From Gleimia europaea ACS-120-V-Col10b (GTDB lineage: Bacteria; Actinomycetota; Actinomycetes; Actinomycetales; Actinomycetaceae), in the NCBI RefSeq assembly GCF_000411155.1, contig NZ_KE150267.1, positions 62,001-126,000 on the forward strand: a stretch of 64,000 nucleotides of DNA, given 5' to 3'. Numbering within the stretch: the first letter of the stretch is position 1; each line of letters starts with the position of its first letter. Positions 28,405-36,520 of the stretch are shown here, in pieces. A model generated the notes under the pieces. That model had not been told where the DNA came from. It did no database searches and was given only the letters and a program-made list of their open reading frames with translations. The position numbers and the translations under genes were made by a program.

Positions 28405-29424
28405 GTGATCGGGCATGGTTCATGTAGCTTTCCCGCTATGGGTACGCTGGTGTGCGCCACTTGGGAACCGGCGGGGAATGTTGAAGAAATTCAGCGTCTT
28501 ATTCGTCAACGAGTTAGGGAACTAGAAAATAGGCTTAGCATATTTAAGCAAACTTCGCAGGTGGTCGCACTTAGCCGTATTTTAAATGCTGGTTCGGAAG
28601 ATATTTTGAAAAAATTCAGAAGCTCCCTATTGCATTCTTCCAACGTTTACAGCTTGGCAGGGAGCGCGGAAGTTGGTTTGGAAAATCATGATGCTGGAGC
28701 TGAATTACTTTTCCGATTGGAAGAGATATTGCAAGCAAATCGGTTTTCTTCCGATCTGGCACGAGTCATGGAAGCATCCGTAAAATTCGCGAATTTGACT
28801 CAAGGTGCATTTTACCCGTTTTTGGGCCGTCAAATGCATGATTGGAAAAAATTGGTGGCTGAAAGGGCGAATAGAGAATTTGAGCTTAGTGATTCCATAA
28901 TTGATTTTGGAGGTATCGCCAAGGGGTATGCGGCAGATCAGGTGCGTGATTTGGTAGTTTCTAAGGGGGGAAAAAACGTGGTGGCGTCATTTGGTTCCTC
29001 CTCTATTTCGATTGCGGGTGACCCAGTATGCGTTGGCCTGCAAAGCCCTTGGGAGGGATTGGAAGAGTTTGGGCACTTGTTGCTTACTCATCCGGCGCTT
29101 TCTGTTAGTGCTGATACAGCTACGCGAATAGGTTCGGGTAAGCGCGTTAGCCATGTTTTAGATCCAAGTACTGGAAAACCGGCATTTACGGACCTTGTTG
29201 CCGTTTTAGTTTGTACGGCTGATGGTATGGAGTGTGAGGCTTGGGCAACCGCGTTCTTAGTGTTGGGTTTGGAAAGAGCTATGGATTTGGATGCGACTCA
29301 ACAGCACATAGACACGGTTTTTTTCACGGCAGATGGTCGGGTGCTGGCTAGTCCTAATTTGCAGATTACTGCTCATCCGGGAGTGCAGCAGTGGCTGGAA
29401 GCACAGCGAGTTAGGACTCAATAA
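28405..29424 (+). CDS. apbE: ApbE-like FMN transferase
   Basis: Attaches FMN from FAD covalently to a Thr or Ser of an acceptor protein. Family marks are FPAMGT at the N-terminus, DFGGIAKGYAADQV with the conserved Gly/Lys, the HVLDPSTGKP block and a modified final motif CEAWATAFLVLG. It is 339 residues long. A TGA stands immediately before the GTG at 28405, so the gene cannot extend upstream. It therefore has no signal peptide, although its probable acceptor, the adjoining lipoprotein, is exported. The start has no good ribosome site. Residues 60-120 are unlike typical members. Confidence 0.82.
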   Translation: MIGHGSCSFPAMGTLVCATWEPAGNVEEIQRLIRQRVRELENRLSIFKQTSQVVALSRILNAGSEDILKKFRSSLLHSSNVYSLAGSAEVGLENHDAGAELLFRLEEILQANRFSSDLARVMEASVKFANLTQGAFYPFLGRQMHDWKKLVAERANREFELSDSIIDFGGIAKGYAADQVRDLVVSKGGKNVVASFGSSSISIAGDPVCVGLQSPWEGLEEFGHLLLTHPALSVSADTATRIGSGKRVSHVLDPSTGKPAFTDLVAVLVCTADGMECEAWATAFLVLGLERAMDLDATQQHIDTVFFTADGRVLASPNLQITAHPGVQQWLEAQRVRTQ

Positions 29425-29514
29425 AAAGCTTTTAGTTTTGGGTGTAATGCTGATTTAAACACTGTTAAATACAGCGGTATTAGATAGGCTGGCATATTCC
29501 GAATTTGCACCGCA

Positions 29515-29706
29515 CAAGAAGATTGAAGTCTGAGCTGTCGTCGATCCTGATTCCCCCAACTCCCGCGCTTTGTCGAGCTTGCGAACAATTTGTTCGGGCG
29601 CGTGTTTACTGAACTTTTTCACCATTGCTCCATTCTCCCCACCTAGTGGCGGGGCATCAATGGACCACACTCAAGTCACCTGGACCTAAAAACCTAGGAC
29701 ACTCCA
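29515..29706 (-). mobile_element. Remnant of an IS3-type insertion sequence (start of orfA)
   Basis: On the minus strand an ATG at 29625 begins VKKFSKHAPEQIVRKLDKAREL, the N-terminal helix of IS3-group OrfA transposases. Similarity stops after about 33 residues (GSTTA) and the rest of the element is gone. The end of the element may be near 29706, where TGGAGTGTCC begins on the minus strand. The region 29425-30107 otherwise holds only the promoter described separately. Confidence 0.6.
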
Positions 29707-29998
29707 GGGTGCGCCAGATTAAAAGCACCCGCAAGCCGATCGTGAAAACCCTTTTGCATAAACTTGACGACCAGGCATCCCTAAAATCATCCTACAATAC
29801 GAGCAGTGTTGGTGAGCAAAGCGCGAGGTAAGTAACCAGCATGGGATTTTAATCCTCAAATGGTTAAGTGGTCTTTACAGTATCGTGTGTGAAGTGAAAA
29901 GCGTAGCTTGCTGGGGGCGAGCTGGTGTGTGATGTGTTTGTTTGCAGGGGAAAGCTATTTTTATGATCATTTAGATTCGCACCAAACACCTTAAAGAC

Positions 29999-30028
29999 AT
30001 TGGTAAGGCTTACCTAACAGGCTATTAT
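29999..30028 (+). promoter_or_regulatory. Iron-regulated promoter: DtxR-type box over -35/-10
   Basis: ATTGGTAAGGCTTACCTAA (29999-30017) read on the minus strand matches the DtxR/IdeR consensus at 15 of 19 positions. TTGGTA (30000-30005) and TATTAT (30023-30028) are spaced by 17 bases, so the box covers the promoter. It drives the DUF4418-permease-ATPase genes. Confidence 0.8.
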
Positions 30029-30107
30029 AGCCTTGGCTCGCGACGGGTGAAGCCTTAGACTCGCACAATGCGTTTCTAATCGACACTGAAGTAGAAGTAA
30101 GAGACAC

Positions 30108-30515
30108 ATGAAAAACAAATATATAGCTGGAATCCCAGCAGTTCTTTTTGGGACGATGATAGCGATAGCGCCTATGACAATCGCTCAGCCTTGTCCAATT
30201 CATGGTGACCATCCGATGATGGCTTGTCACTGGAGCGCTAAAGCCTCGCTCGGTATTGGCGCTATGATAGTCGTACTGGGTCTTATTAACTTCTTAGTAA
30301 AGGCTCCAACACGCATTGGCCTAAATATCTCAGTAGCAGCCACTGCGGTATTGGAAATATTAGTGGTTACGTTGCTCATAGGCGTATGTGATATGCCAAC
30401 CATGCATTGCAGGCAGGTAATGTTGCCAACTCTCGTAATAGTGAGCGTTTTGGCGTTGCTGTGTGCGCTTGTGGCTATATGGTTTGACTGCCGTAGTGAA
30501 AAGATCGCGAAATAA
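30108..30515 (+). CDS. DUF4418 membrane protein
   Basis: Small four-helix membrane protein of the DUF4418 family; the biochemical role is unknown. Helices lie at about 7-27, 45-65, 73-93 and 105-127. Two loops carry metal-ligand-like residues: CPIHGDHPMMACHW (Cys29, Cys40, two His) and CDMPTMHCRQ. It is the first gene after the second DtxR-type box and is followed 44 bases later by a permease. The Cys, His and Met residues outside the membrane suggest metal or redox contact; this is inference. Confidence 0.75.
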   Translation: MKNKYIAGIPAVLFGTMIAIAPMTIAQPCPIHGDHPMMACHWSAKASLGIGAMIVVLGLINFLVKAPTRIGLNISVAATAVLEILVVTLLIGVCDMPTMHCRQVMLPTLVIVSVLALLCALVAIWFDCRSEKIAK

Positions 30516-30559
30516 AAGTGCGTAAACACTGTAAATAGGCACTCAAGAAGGGTTGTTCC

Positions 30560-31780
30560 ATGGCAGGAAAAAGTTCGTCGGTAGGTGTCGGGCTACGAAA
30601 GCTTCCACAGGAAAATCTTAAATATTACTCGGGACGTACGTTAGGTCTTTCAATCACAGTAATTGTTTTAAGTGTTATTTTTTTCTCCGGTACCTTCATG
30701 TCATTAGCTCTTAGCCGAGGGTTTTCTGCTATGGAGGAACGCATGGGGGCTGATCTGATTGTGTTTCCAAACGAACACCAGCAGGCAGCCGAAAGCTTTC
30801 TACTTGGTAAGTCCAAAGAAAAATTTTATTTTAACGATGACTCTATATTGGAAGAGGTACGTAAGGTAGAGGGAGTTAAAGCTGCAACCCCTGAAACCTA
30901 CTTGACCTCACTTGATGCTGGCTGTTGCGCGGTGGATGTACAGATCATTGGATTCAACCCAAAAACCGACTTTGTAGTGCAACCGTGGATAGCCACTGAG
31001 TATGCTGGTGAGCTTAAAGATGACGAAGTTATAGTAGGCGCTGACGTGTTTGCTGACCCAAATGGGCAGGTGCGTCTTTTTAATGAGTTTTGGCATGTTG
31101 CTGCTAAGTTAGCGCGTACAGGAACTTCGTATGACACCGTTGTGTTCGTAAATCAAAACACAGTGGAGAAAATGTTTAAATATTCTTCGCAAGTGGAGTA
31201 TATTCACAACCCTCCAAACGGTAGAGCAATTTCGTCTATCTTGGTAAAAGTTGATCCGAACTATCCGGCAGAAGCCGTAGGGGATGCTTTGGCCAATAAA
31301 ATGCAACATGTGGGTGTAGTTTCCTCTGCGGGAATGGCATCGCAGGTAAAGGCTAATGCAATAACTATAATCGGTTACATTTGGTTGATAGTTGCAATGT
31401 TTTGGTTGGTTGGCCTGATAGTTTTGGTAGCAGTTGTGGCCACATCCGTAGGTGAACGTAAAAAGGAATTGGCATCATTACGAATAATGGGAGCGACTCG
31501 TAAGAACCTCATGTTTATGCTAGGGAAAGAGTGCTTTTTCATCGGCTTGGGTGGTGGATTGATTGGTGGCGTATTAGGGGAGGTAATAATGTATCCCTTT
31601 GCCAATCTTATACGTGCCAAGTTGGAGCTTCCCTATGTTGATATAAGTTTTGCAACAGCGTCTGTAATAGTTGCTTGCTGTGTAATCGGAGCCCTGCTCA
31701 TTTCCATACTCGCAGCGATAATAGCTGCTGGTAAAACCTTGAAAAATGAGACTTATTTGACTTTGCGTGCGGCAAGGTAA
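30560..31780 (+). CDS. FtsX/MacB-type ABC permease, third of three
   Basis: Membrane permease with one N-terminal helix (about 28-50), an external domain (about 60-270) and a C-terminal FtsX domain with ERKKELASLRIMGATRKNLM. It is 406 residues long. Cysteine pair CCAV lies in the external domain. AAGAAGGG stands before the ATG. With the next ATPase it forms a second, probably homodimeric, transporter. Confidence 0.87.
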   Translation: MAGKSSSVGVGLRKLPQENLKYYSGRTLGLSITVIVLSVIFFSGTFMSLALSRGFSAMEERMGADLIVFPNEHQQAAESFLLGKSKEKFYFNDDSILEEVRKVEGVKAATPETYLTSLDAGCCAVDVQIIGFNPKTDFVVQPWIATEYAGELKDDEVIVGADVFADPNGQVRLFNEFWHVAAKLARTGTSYDTVVFVNQNTVEKMFKYSSQVEYIHNPPNGRAISSILVKVDPNYPAEAVGDALANKMQHVGVVSSAGMASQVKANAITIIGYIWLIVAMFWLVGLIVLVAVVATSVGERKKELASLRIMGATRKNLMFMLGKECFFIGLGGGLIGGVLGEVIMYPFANLIRAKLELPYVDISFATASVIVACCVIGALLISILAAIIAAGKTLKNETYLTLRAAR

Positions 31781-31791
31781 AGGGAGGGAAA

Positions 31792-32478
31792 ATGGCGAAT
31801 TCTGTCGTTGTGCAAGCCAGTGGATTAACCCGCGAGTTTTACCGGCGTGGAAGCTATTTTAACGCTGTGGAAGAGGCAAATTTACAGGTTAGTAGCGGGC
31901 AGATGGTAATGATTCAGGGCAGATCCGGCAATGGGAAGAGCACCTTGCTTAATATGCTTGCTGGATTGTTGCAACCAACTAGAGGGCAGGTGCGCATATG
32001 CGGCCAGCTTTTAGGCGACTTGGATGATTCTGAGCTTTCGACTTTGCGTGGCAGCAGAATTGGATATGCTACGCAACAGGAAACTCTTATCGCTAGTCTT
32101 AACGTTCGTGAAAATATTTTGTTACCGGCGTTGATCGCTAAAGAACGGGGTATAGAAAAACCTTACGACGTCAATGCGCGGGCTGAATCACTAATGAAAG
32201 CTTTGCAAATTGAGGGCCTAAGCGAGGTTTACCCGCGGGAACTATCTGGGGGTGAGACGCGCCGTGTAATAATTGCGCGCACATTGATAAACCTCCCTGA
32301 GGTGGTCATAGCAGACGAGCCCACGGGAGATCTAGATGAGGAGTCTACCGGATTGGTAATGAATTTGTTGCGATCAGCTACTGATGACGGTGCCGCGGTG
32401 ATAGTGGTTACACACGATTCGGACACATCTAGCTTTGCCGATCAGATATACACAATAACCAAAGGCGTGCTGAAATAG
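31792..32478 (+). CDS. ABC transporter ATPase, second of the iron cluster
   Basis: ATPase partner of the preceding permease. Walker A is GRSGNGKS near residue 42, signature LSGGETRRV, Walker B VVIADEPTGDLD and H-loop VVTHD. It is 228 residues long, with AAGGGAGGG 5 bases before the ATG and 11 bases after the permease stop. It is the last recognisable gene of the AT-rich block. Confidence 0.92.
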   Translation: MANSVVVQASGLTREFYRRGSYFNAVEEANLQVSSGQMVMIQGRSGNGKSTLLNMLAGLLQPTRGQVRICGQLLGDLDDSELSTLRGSRIGYATQQETLIASLNVRENILLPALIAKERGIEKPYDVNARAESLMKALQIEGLSEVYPRELSGGETRRVIIARTLINLPEVVIADEPTGDLDEESTGLVMNLLRSATDDGAAVIVVTHDSDTSSFADQIYTITKGVLK

Positions 32479-32479
32479 A

Positions 32480-32692
32480 ATCCAAATCCGACGCGTCTAG
32501 TGTTCCCTGAATTGTACTGCACGTATCCGACACTTTCGATTCGAATAATTGCACCTTGCCTTCGGTGTCGGTGAATATAAGTGGAGTTTTGTTTTCGCAT
32601 CCCTTGATAACTTGGGTTATTACGGCATTTTCATCAGCATCTATATCTAACGTTATTTCGCGTTGAATTTTATTTAGGGTGCTGGCTAGCGC
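32480..32692 (-). pseudogene. Possible gene remnant, unrecognised
   Basis: The minus strand is open for more than 65 codons with protein-like composition (IQREITLDIDADENAV, TPLIFTDTEGKV, GTLDASDLD) but has no start codon before an upstream stop. It converges on the preceding ATPase gene. It could be the 3' end of a lost gene or chance. I do not recognise the family. Confidence 0.3.
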
Positions 32693-32724
32693 TATAGGGT
32701 GCGGATTTCGATAACCTTATTCCC

Positions 32725-33303
32725 GTGAGTACTGAAGCGCAGGAATGGGACGCACGCTACGCCTCGGAAGGGCAGCTGTGGAGCGGCAGAGTTAATGCTC
32801 TTTTGAAACAAGAAATCGAAGGCATGAAGCCCGGCACCGTCCTCGATGTTGGGGCGGGCGAGGGGGCAGACGCGATCTGGCTGGCCCAGCAAGGCTGGCA
32901 GGTGAGTGCCGTGGACATTTCGCAGGTTGCTATAGACCGAGCAGAGAGTGCGGCTCACAAGGCTTCAGTGAAAGTGCAGTGGATTGTCGCTGACGCGCGT
33001 GAAGTTAGTGGAGAATACGACTTGGTGAGCGCCCTCTACCCTGTGGTTTACAAGGAGTCTGACCTCTTCGATCATCTTTGTGCGCTCGTGAAACCAGGCG
33101 GAACTCTCCTGTTTGTGCACCACATGCCTGACCCGGATGGGCTACGCGGGCACGGCCCGGACTTTTCGAAGGTTATGAGTGCGCGTGAAGTCCTCGAAAA
33201 TCTATCGCCAAAGTGGACGATCGAGAAATATGAAGTTATTGAACGAGGGGACCGCTCAAAGCACCCCTGTGACGAGCTGGTGCGCGCCCGAAAACTCGAA
33301 TAG
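32725..33303 (+). CDS. Class I SAM-dependent methyltransferase
   Basis: Rossmann-type methyltransferase with motif I VLDVGAGEGADAIWLA (near residues 40-55), motif II VSAVDIS, and a later FVHHMPDP segment. At 192 residues it has only the catalytic domain. The sequence resembles the YeeZ/TehB-like small methyltransferases often annotated without substrate; some detoxify oxyanions or thiols. GTG start at 32725 with TAACCTT a few bases upstream. Substrate unknown. Confidence 0.85.
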   Translation: MSTEAQEWDARYASEGQLWSGRVNALLKQEIEGMKPGTVLDVGAGEGADAIWLAQQGWQVSAVDISQVAIDRAESAAHKASVKVQWIVADAREVSGEYDLVSALYPVVYKESDLFDHLCALVKPGGTLLFVHHMPDPDGLRGHGPDFSKVMSAREVLENLSPKWTIEKYEVIERGDRSKHPCDELVRARKLE

Positions 33304-33450
33304 TGGTGGAAACAGGTTGCGCCGAACCTAGCGGCGGTGGCTGTAGGAACTGTGACGATTCCAACGGTCGCAAGGTGGCACCCGTAATGCCACTTCGGGT
33401 AAGTTGGTTTAAATTTGAACAGAACCGCATTCGTTTTGAGAGGAACAGGG

Positions 33451-34014
33451 ATGTCTAAGCCCGTATTGCAGGTTGTTGTTTCAAGTGTTCGCCTCGGTCG
33501 CGTGAGCCCGATAGTGGCCGAATGGTTTGCGGACGAGGCGCGTAAACACGGCGCTTTTGAAGTTGAAGTTGCCGATCTGGCGGAGCTTAACCTGCCGCTT
33601 ATGGACGAGCCGAATCACCCTATAATGCAGGCATACCAGCACGAACATACTAAGCGTTGGGCAAAGATTGTGGAACGTTCGGATGCATTCGTTTTTGTTG
33701 TGCCCGAGTATGATCACGGCTACCCGGCGCCACTCAAGAATGCGATTGACTATCTATTTAATGAGTGGGCGTACAAGCCGGTCAGCTTTGTTTCATACGG
33801 CGGTATTTCCGCTGGCCTCCGTGCTGTGCAGCAGTTGAAGCCAGTGCTTTCGGCGCTGAGGATGGTTCCGATCGTCGAGCAGGTCATGATTCCGATGATT
33901 GGCGCACATCTTGTGGACGGCAAGTTTGTGCCCAATGAGATCATCACCGAATCTGTGGCGCCCGCTCTTGATGAGCTGGCCAAGCTGGAAGGCGCGCTCG
34001 CCTCGCTACGCTAA
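33451..34014 (+). CDS. NADPH-dependent FMN reductase family protein
   Basis: Flavodoxin-like flavoprotein that reduces FMN or quinones with NAD(P)H. The FMN phosphate loop is SSVRLGRVSP near residues 9-18. The family's VPEYDHGYPAPLKNAIDYL block and FVSYGGISAG follow. It is 187 residues long from the ATG at 33451, with GAGAGGA upstream. It is not in the iron operon, but its flavin chemistry could serve it; no evidence beyond proximity. Confidence 0.88.
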   Translation: MSKPVLQVVVSSVRLGRVSPIVAEWFADEARKHGAFEVEVADLAELNLPLMDEPNHPIMQAYQHEHTKRWAKIVERSDAFVFVVPEYDHGYPAPLKNAIDYLFNEWAYKPVSFVSYGGISAGLRAVQQLKPVLSALRMVPIVEQVMIPMIGAHLVDGKFVPNEIITESVAPALDELAKLEGALASLR

Positions 34015-34078
34015 AACCTGATATGGCCAATCTGTTTCGTGTCCGAGGACGAACCGAGCAAACGCCAGGGTAAAGTTT

Positions 34079-34106
34079 GTTGCCGGCACCAAAAGGTGCC
34101 GGCAAC
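34079..34106. terminator. Bidirectional terminator between FMN reductase and ribulokinase genes
   Basis: GTTGCCGGCACC and GGTGCCGGCAAC form a 12-bp perfect stem around AAAA between two convergent genes. Confidence 0.75.
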
Positions 34107-34118
34107 AACTGTATTAGT

Positions 34119-35783
34119 CTACTTTTTTGAGTGGACTTCTCGTTGGATCTGCTTGAGGTGGTGCATTACATCATTCCCACCCCTGCCGAAATAATCATGC
34201 AGTTTGATGTATTCAGCATAGAGTTTGTCGTATTTCTCCGAATTCTCTTCGTTTGGAATATACGCATTGGGAATCTTAGAGCCCATTGCTTTAGCGGCCG
34301 CGTATGTGTCTGGATACTCTCCAGCGGCAACCGCACCAAGAATCGCGGAGCCTAGCGAACCGGCTAGAGCAGAACCTGAAATTGACAGTGGAATGCGAGT
34401 TACATCCGCGTACATCTGCATCAGGAACTTATTCTTCAACAAGCCACCAGCGCCCACTACTTCTTTAATCTCGACACCGTGGCTCACAAAGTTTTCAATG
34501 ATCGAACGCAACCCGAAGGCAGTCGCTTCTAGATAAGCGCGATAGATGTCTTCTGGGCGTGTAGTGAGCGACATTCCGAAAAGAGTGCCGGAGAGGTTAG
34601 CATCATTTAAAATTGATCGGTTTCCGGAATGCCAGTCGAGGGCTAACAGACCATTTTCCCCAATCTCTTGTTTTTCTGCCTTGTTTGTTAGCAACTCGTG
34701 AACCGAGATACCTTTTTCTTTGGCTTCTTCGAAGTAGTCAGCCGGAACAATGTTGTCGACTATCCACGCGAAGATATCTCCTACACCTGTCTGGCCACCC
34801 TCAAAGCCCCACAATCCGGGAGAAATCCCACCGAGAGTAATGCCGAATACGCCAGGAATATCCTGGGCTTCCTTGCCGTTCACAATGTAGACATTTGAAG
34901 TTCCCATGATCGCGGTCATTTGGCCAACTTCGATGGCCTGTGCTGCTGGCGCAGTTACGTGGGCATCAATCTGTCCAACCGAAACTGCGATTCCAGCGTT
35001 GAGGCCGGTTAATTTTGCGGCTTCCTCAGTTAGACCGCCCGCTCGTTCTCCTAGTTGCAGAACTGGTGCCGTGTATTTTTCTTCGATAAAGTTGGCGAAC
35101 TTTGGGTTCAACGCGGCAAAGTATTCTCTTGACGGATAACTGCCATCTTGTAACAGGGCCTTGTAGCCAGCGGAAGAAGCTGCTTGGATGCGACGTCCAC
35201 ACAACTGCCAAACGATCCAGTCGACTGCTTCGATGCAGACTTCCATTGTGTCGTATACTTCAGGGGCTTTTTCTAGGGTTTCCAATGCCTTCGGAATGAC
35301 GATTTCAGAGGAAATACGCCCTCCGTACCGGCCAAGCCATTTTTCACCGCGTTCTTCTGCTACTGCAATACACCGTTCCGCTTGTTCGGACGCCCCATGA
35401 TGCTTCCATAGTTTTGCATAGGCATGTGGGTTGTTCTTGAACTCATCGAATTCGCATAATGGCTTACCATCCTTATTGGCAGCAATCACCGTAGCTGACG
35501 TAAAGTCAGTTCCGATACCTACGATGTCGTCAACATCGACCTGTGCTTTTTGCACTGCTGCGGGGACGACCTTTCCTAGTACTTCTATATAGTCTGCGGG
35601 TACTTGGAGCGCGAAGTCTGGTGGTAGTGGCTGGTTGTCACCTGCAGTGAGACTAGAATCCATCACGCCGTGAGCATATTCTGAAATGCACGAGCCCATT
35701 TCCTTACCATCTGATACCCGAACAACAGTCGCTCGCCCAGATAGAGTGCCAAAATCAATACCGATTACGAACTTATCACCCAT
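34119..35783 (-). CDS. araB: Ribulokinase-type FGGY kinase
   Basis: ATP-dependent kinase of L-ribulose or a related ketopentose. It shows the N-terminal phosphate loop IDFGTLSGRATVV, the GIGTDFTS segment, the VGQIDAHVTAPAA block, MGTSNVYIV, and the C-terminal GAGGLLKNKFLMQMYADV adenosine region. It is 554 residues long, the length of AraB. The ATG at 35783 has AAAGGAG 7 bases upstream. It is the last gene of an operon with deoC, a SorC-type regulator and a dehydrogenase. No AraA or AraD is nearby, so the substrate may not be L-ribulose from arabinose. Confidence 0.87.
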   Translation of the reverse strand: MGDKFVIGIDFGTLSGRATVVRVSDGKEMGSCISEYAHGVMDSSLTAGDNQPLPPDFALQVPADYIEVLGKVVPAAVQKAQVDVDDIVGIGTDFTSATVIAANKDGKPLCEFDEFKNNPHAYAKLWKHHGASEQAERCIAVAEERGEKWLGRYGGRISSEIVIPKALETLEKAPEVYDTMEVCIEAVDWIVWQLCGRRIQAASSAGYKALLQDGSYPSREYFAALNPKFANFIEEKYTAPVLQLGERAGGLTEEAAKLTGLNAGIAVSVGQIDAHVTAPAAQAIEVGQMTAIMGTSNVYIVNGKEAQDIPGVFGITLGGISPGLWGFEGGQTGVGDIFAWIVDNIVPADYFEEAKEKGISVHELLTNKAEKQEIGENGLLALDWHSGNRSILNDANLSGTLFGMSLTTRPEDIYRAYLEATAFGLRSIIENFVSHGVEIKEVVGAGGLLKNKFLMQMYADVTRIPLSISGSALAGSLGSAILGAVAAGEYPDTYAAAKAMGSKIPNAYIPNEENSEKYDKLYAEYIKLHDYFGRGGNDVMHHLKQIQREVHSKK

Positions 35784-35873
35784 GAAGAATCTCCTTTGAT
35801 TCAAAGTGGTTGTTAATGCGGTGCAACTAGGAGGTTGCGTTTGTCCGCCAGGATTTGAAAGTTGCCGAAGCTG

Positions 35874-36518
35874 TTAGAGCGTATCGAGAACGTTCTTAGA
35901 TGAAGACAGTCCTAAACGGGTCGCCCCAGCTTCGATCAGCTCGGATGCGAATTTTCCGTCGCGGATTCCGCCCGAAGCCTTGACTCCGAGTTCGTTCCCC
36001 ACAGTGGATCTCATCAAACGCACAGCACGCACACTAGCTCCCCCTGCTTTGTGGAAGCCTGTTGACGTTTTTACAAAGTCTGCTTTAGCAGCTCTAGCGG
36101 CGTTGCAAGCTCCAACTATTTCATCATCAGTTAGAGCGGCAGATTCTATGATGACCTTCAAGACTACGTTTGGAGCAGCATCGCGGACCGCTTTGATCTC
36201 TTTTTCTGTGTAGTCGAAGTTTCCTTCTTTCACTGCGCCGACGTTTATTACCATATCGATCTCGTCAACACCGGCAGTAGCTAGTTCTGCCGCTTCTGCT
36301 GCCTTAACCGACATGGTGTGGGCGCCGGACGGGAAACCACAAACGGCAGCGACTTTCAGGGTGGTTTCTCGAGGTAGTGGAACCTGGTTGGGAGAGACGC
36401 AGACCGAGTAAGTTCCAAGGTGCTCTGCCTCGTCAATGAGAGCAAGTATGTCGCTCCTTGTTGCCTCAGGTGCAAGTAGAGTATGGTCAATCATTTTAGC
36501 GACTTCTTCAGAATTCAT
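35874..36518 (-). CDS. deoC: Deoxyribose-phosphate aldolase (DeoC family)
   Basis: Class I aldolase that cleaves 2-deoxyribose 5-phosphate to acetaldehyde and glyceraldehyde 3-phosphate. The Schiff-base lysine is in FVKTSTGF and the second lysine in [10 protein letters not shown]. The aspartate is in [12 protein letters not shown], so all catalytic residues are present. It is 214 residues long. It begins two bases after the regulator stop. Its pairing with a ribulokinase and a dehydrogenase rather than nucleoside enzymes leaves room for a different substrate. Confidence 0.9.
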   Translation of the reverse strand: MNSEEVAKMIDHTLLAPEATRSDILALIDEAEHLGTYSVCVSPNQVPLPRETTLKVAAVCGFPSGAHTMSVKAAEAAELATAGVDEIDMVINVGAVKEGNFDYTEKEIKAVRDAAPNVVLKVIIESAALTDDEIVGACNAARAAKADFVKTSTGFHKAGGASVRAVRLMRSTVGNELGVKASGGIRDGKFASELIEAGATRLGLSSSKNVLDTL

Positions 36519-36520
36519 AA

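Noticed and set aside
29625..29831. 68-residue plus-strand ORF in the gap before the DUF4418 gene
   Set aside because: Lies antisense to the IS remnant, low-complexity tail, no ribosome site.
21021..32478. Prophage or integrative element
   Set aside because: No integrase, att repeats, structural or conjugation genes; only an IS scrap.
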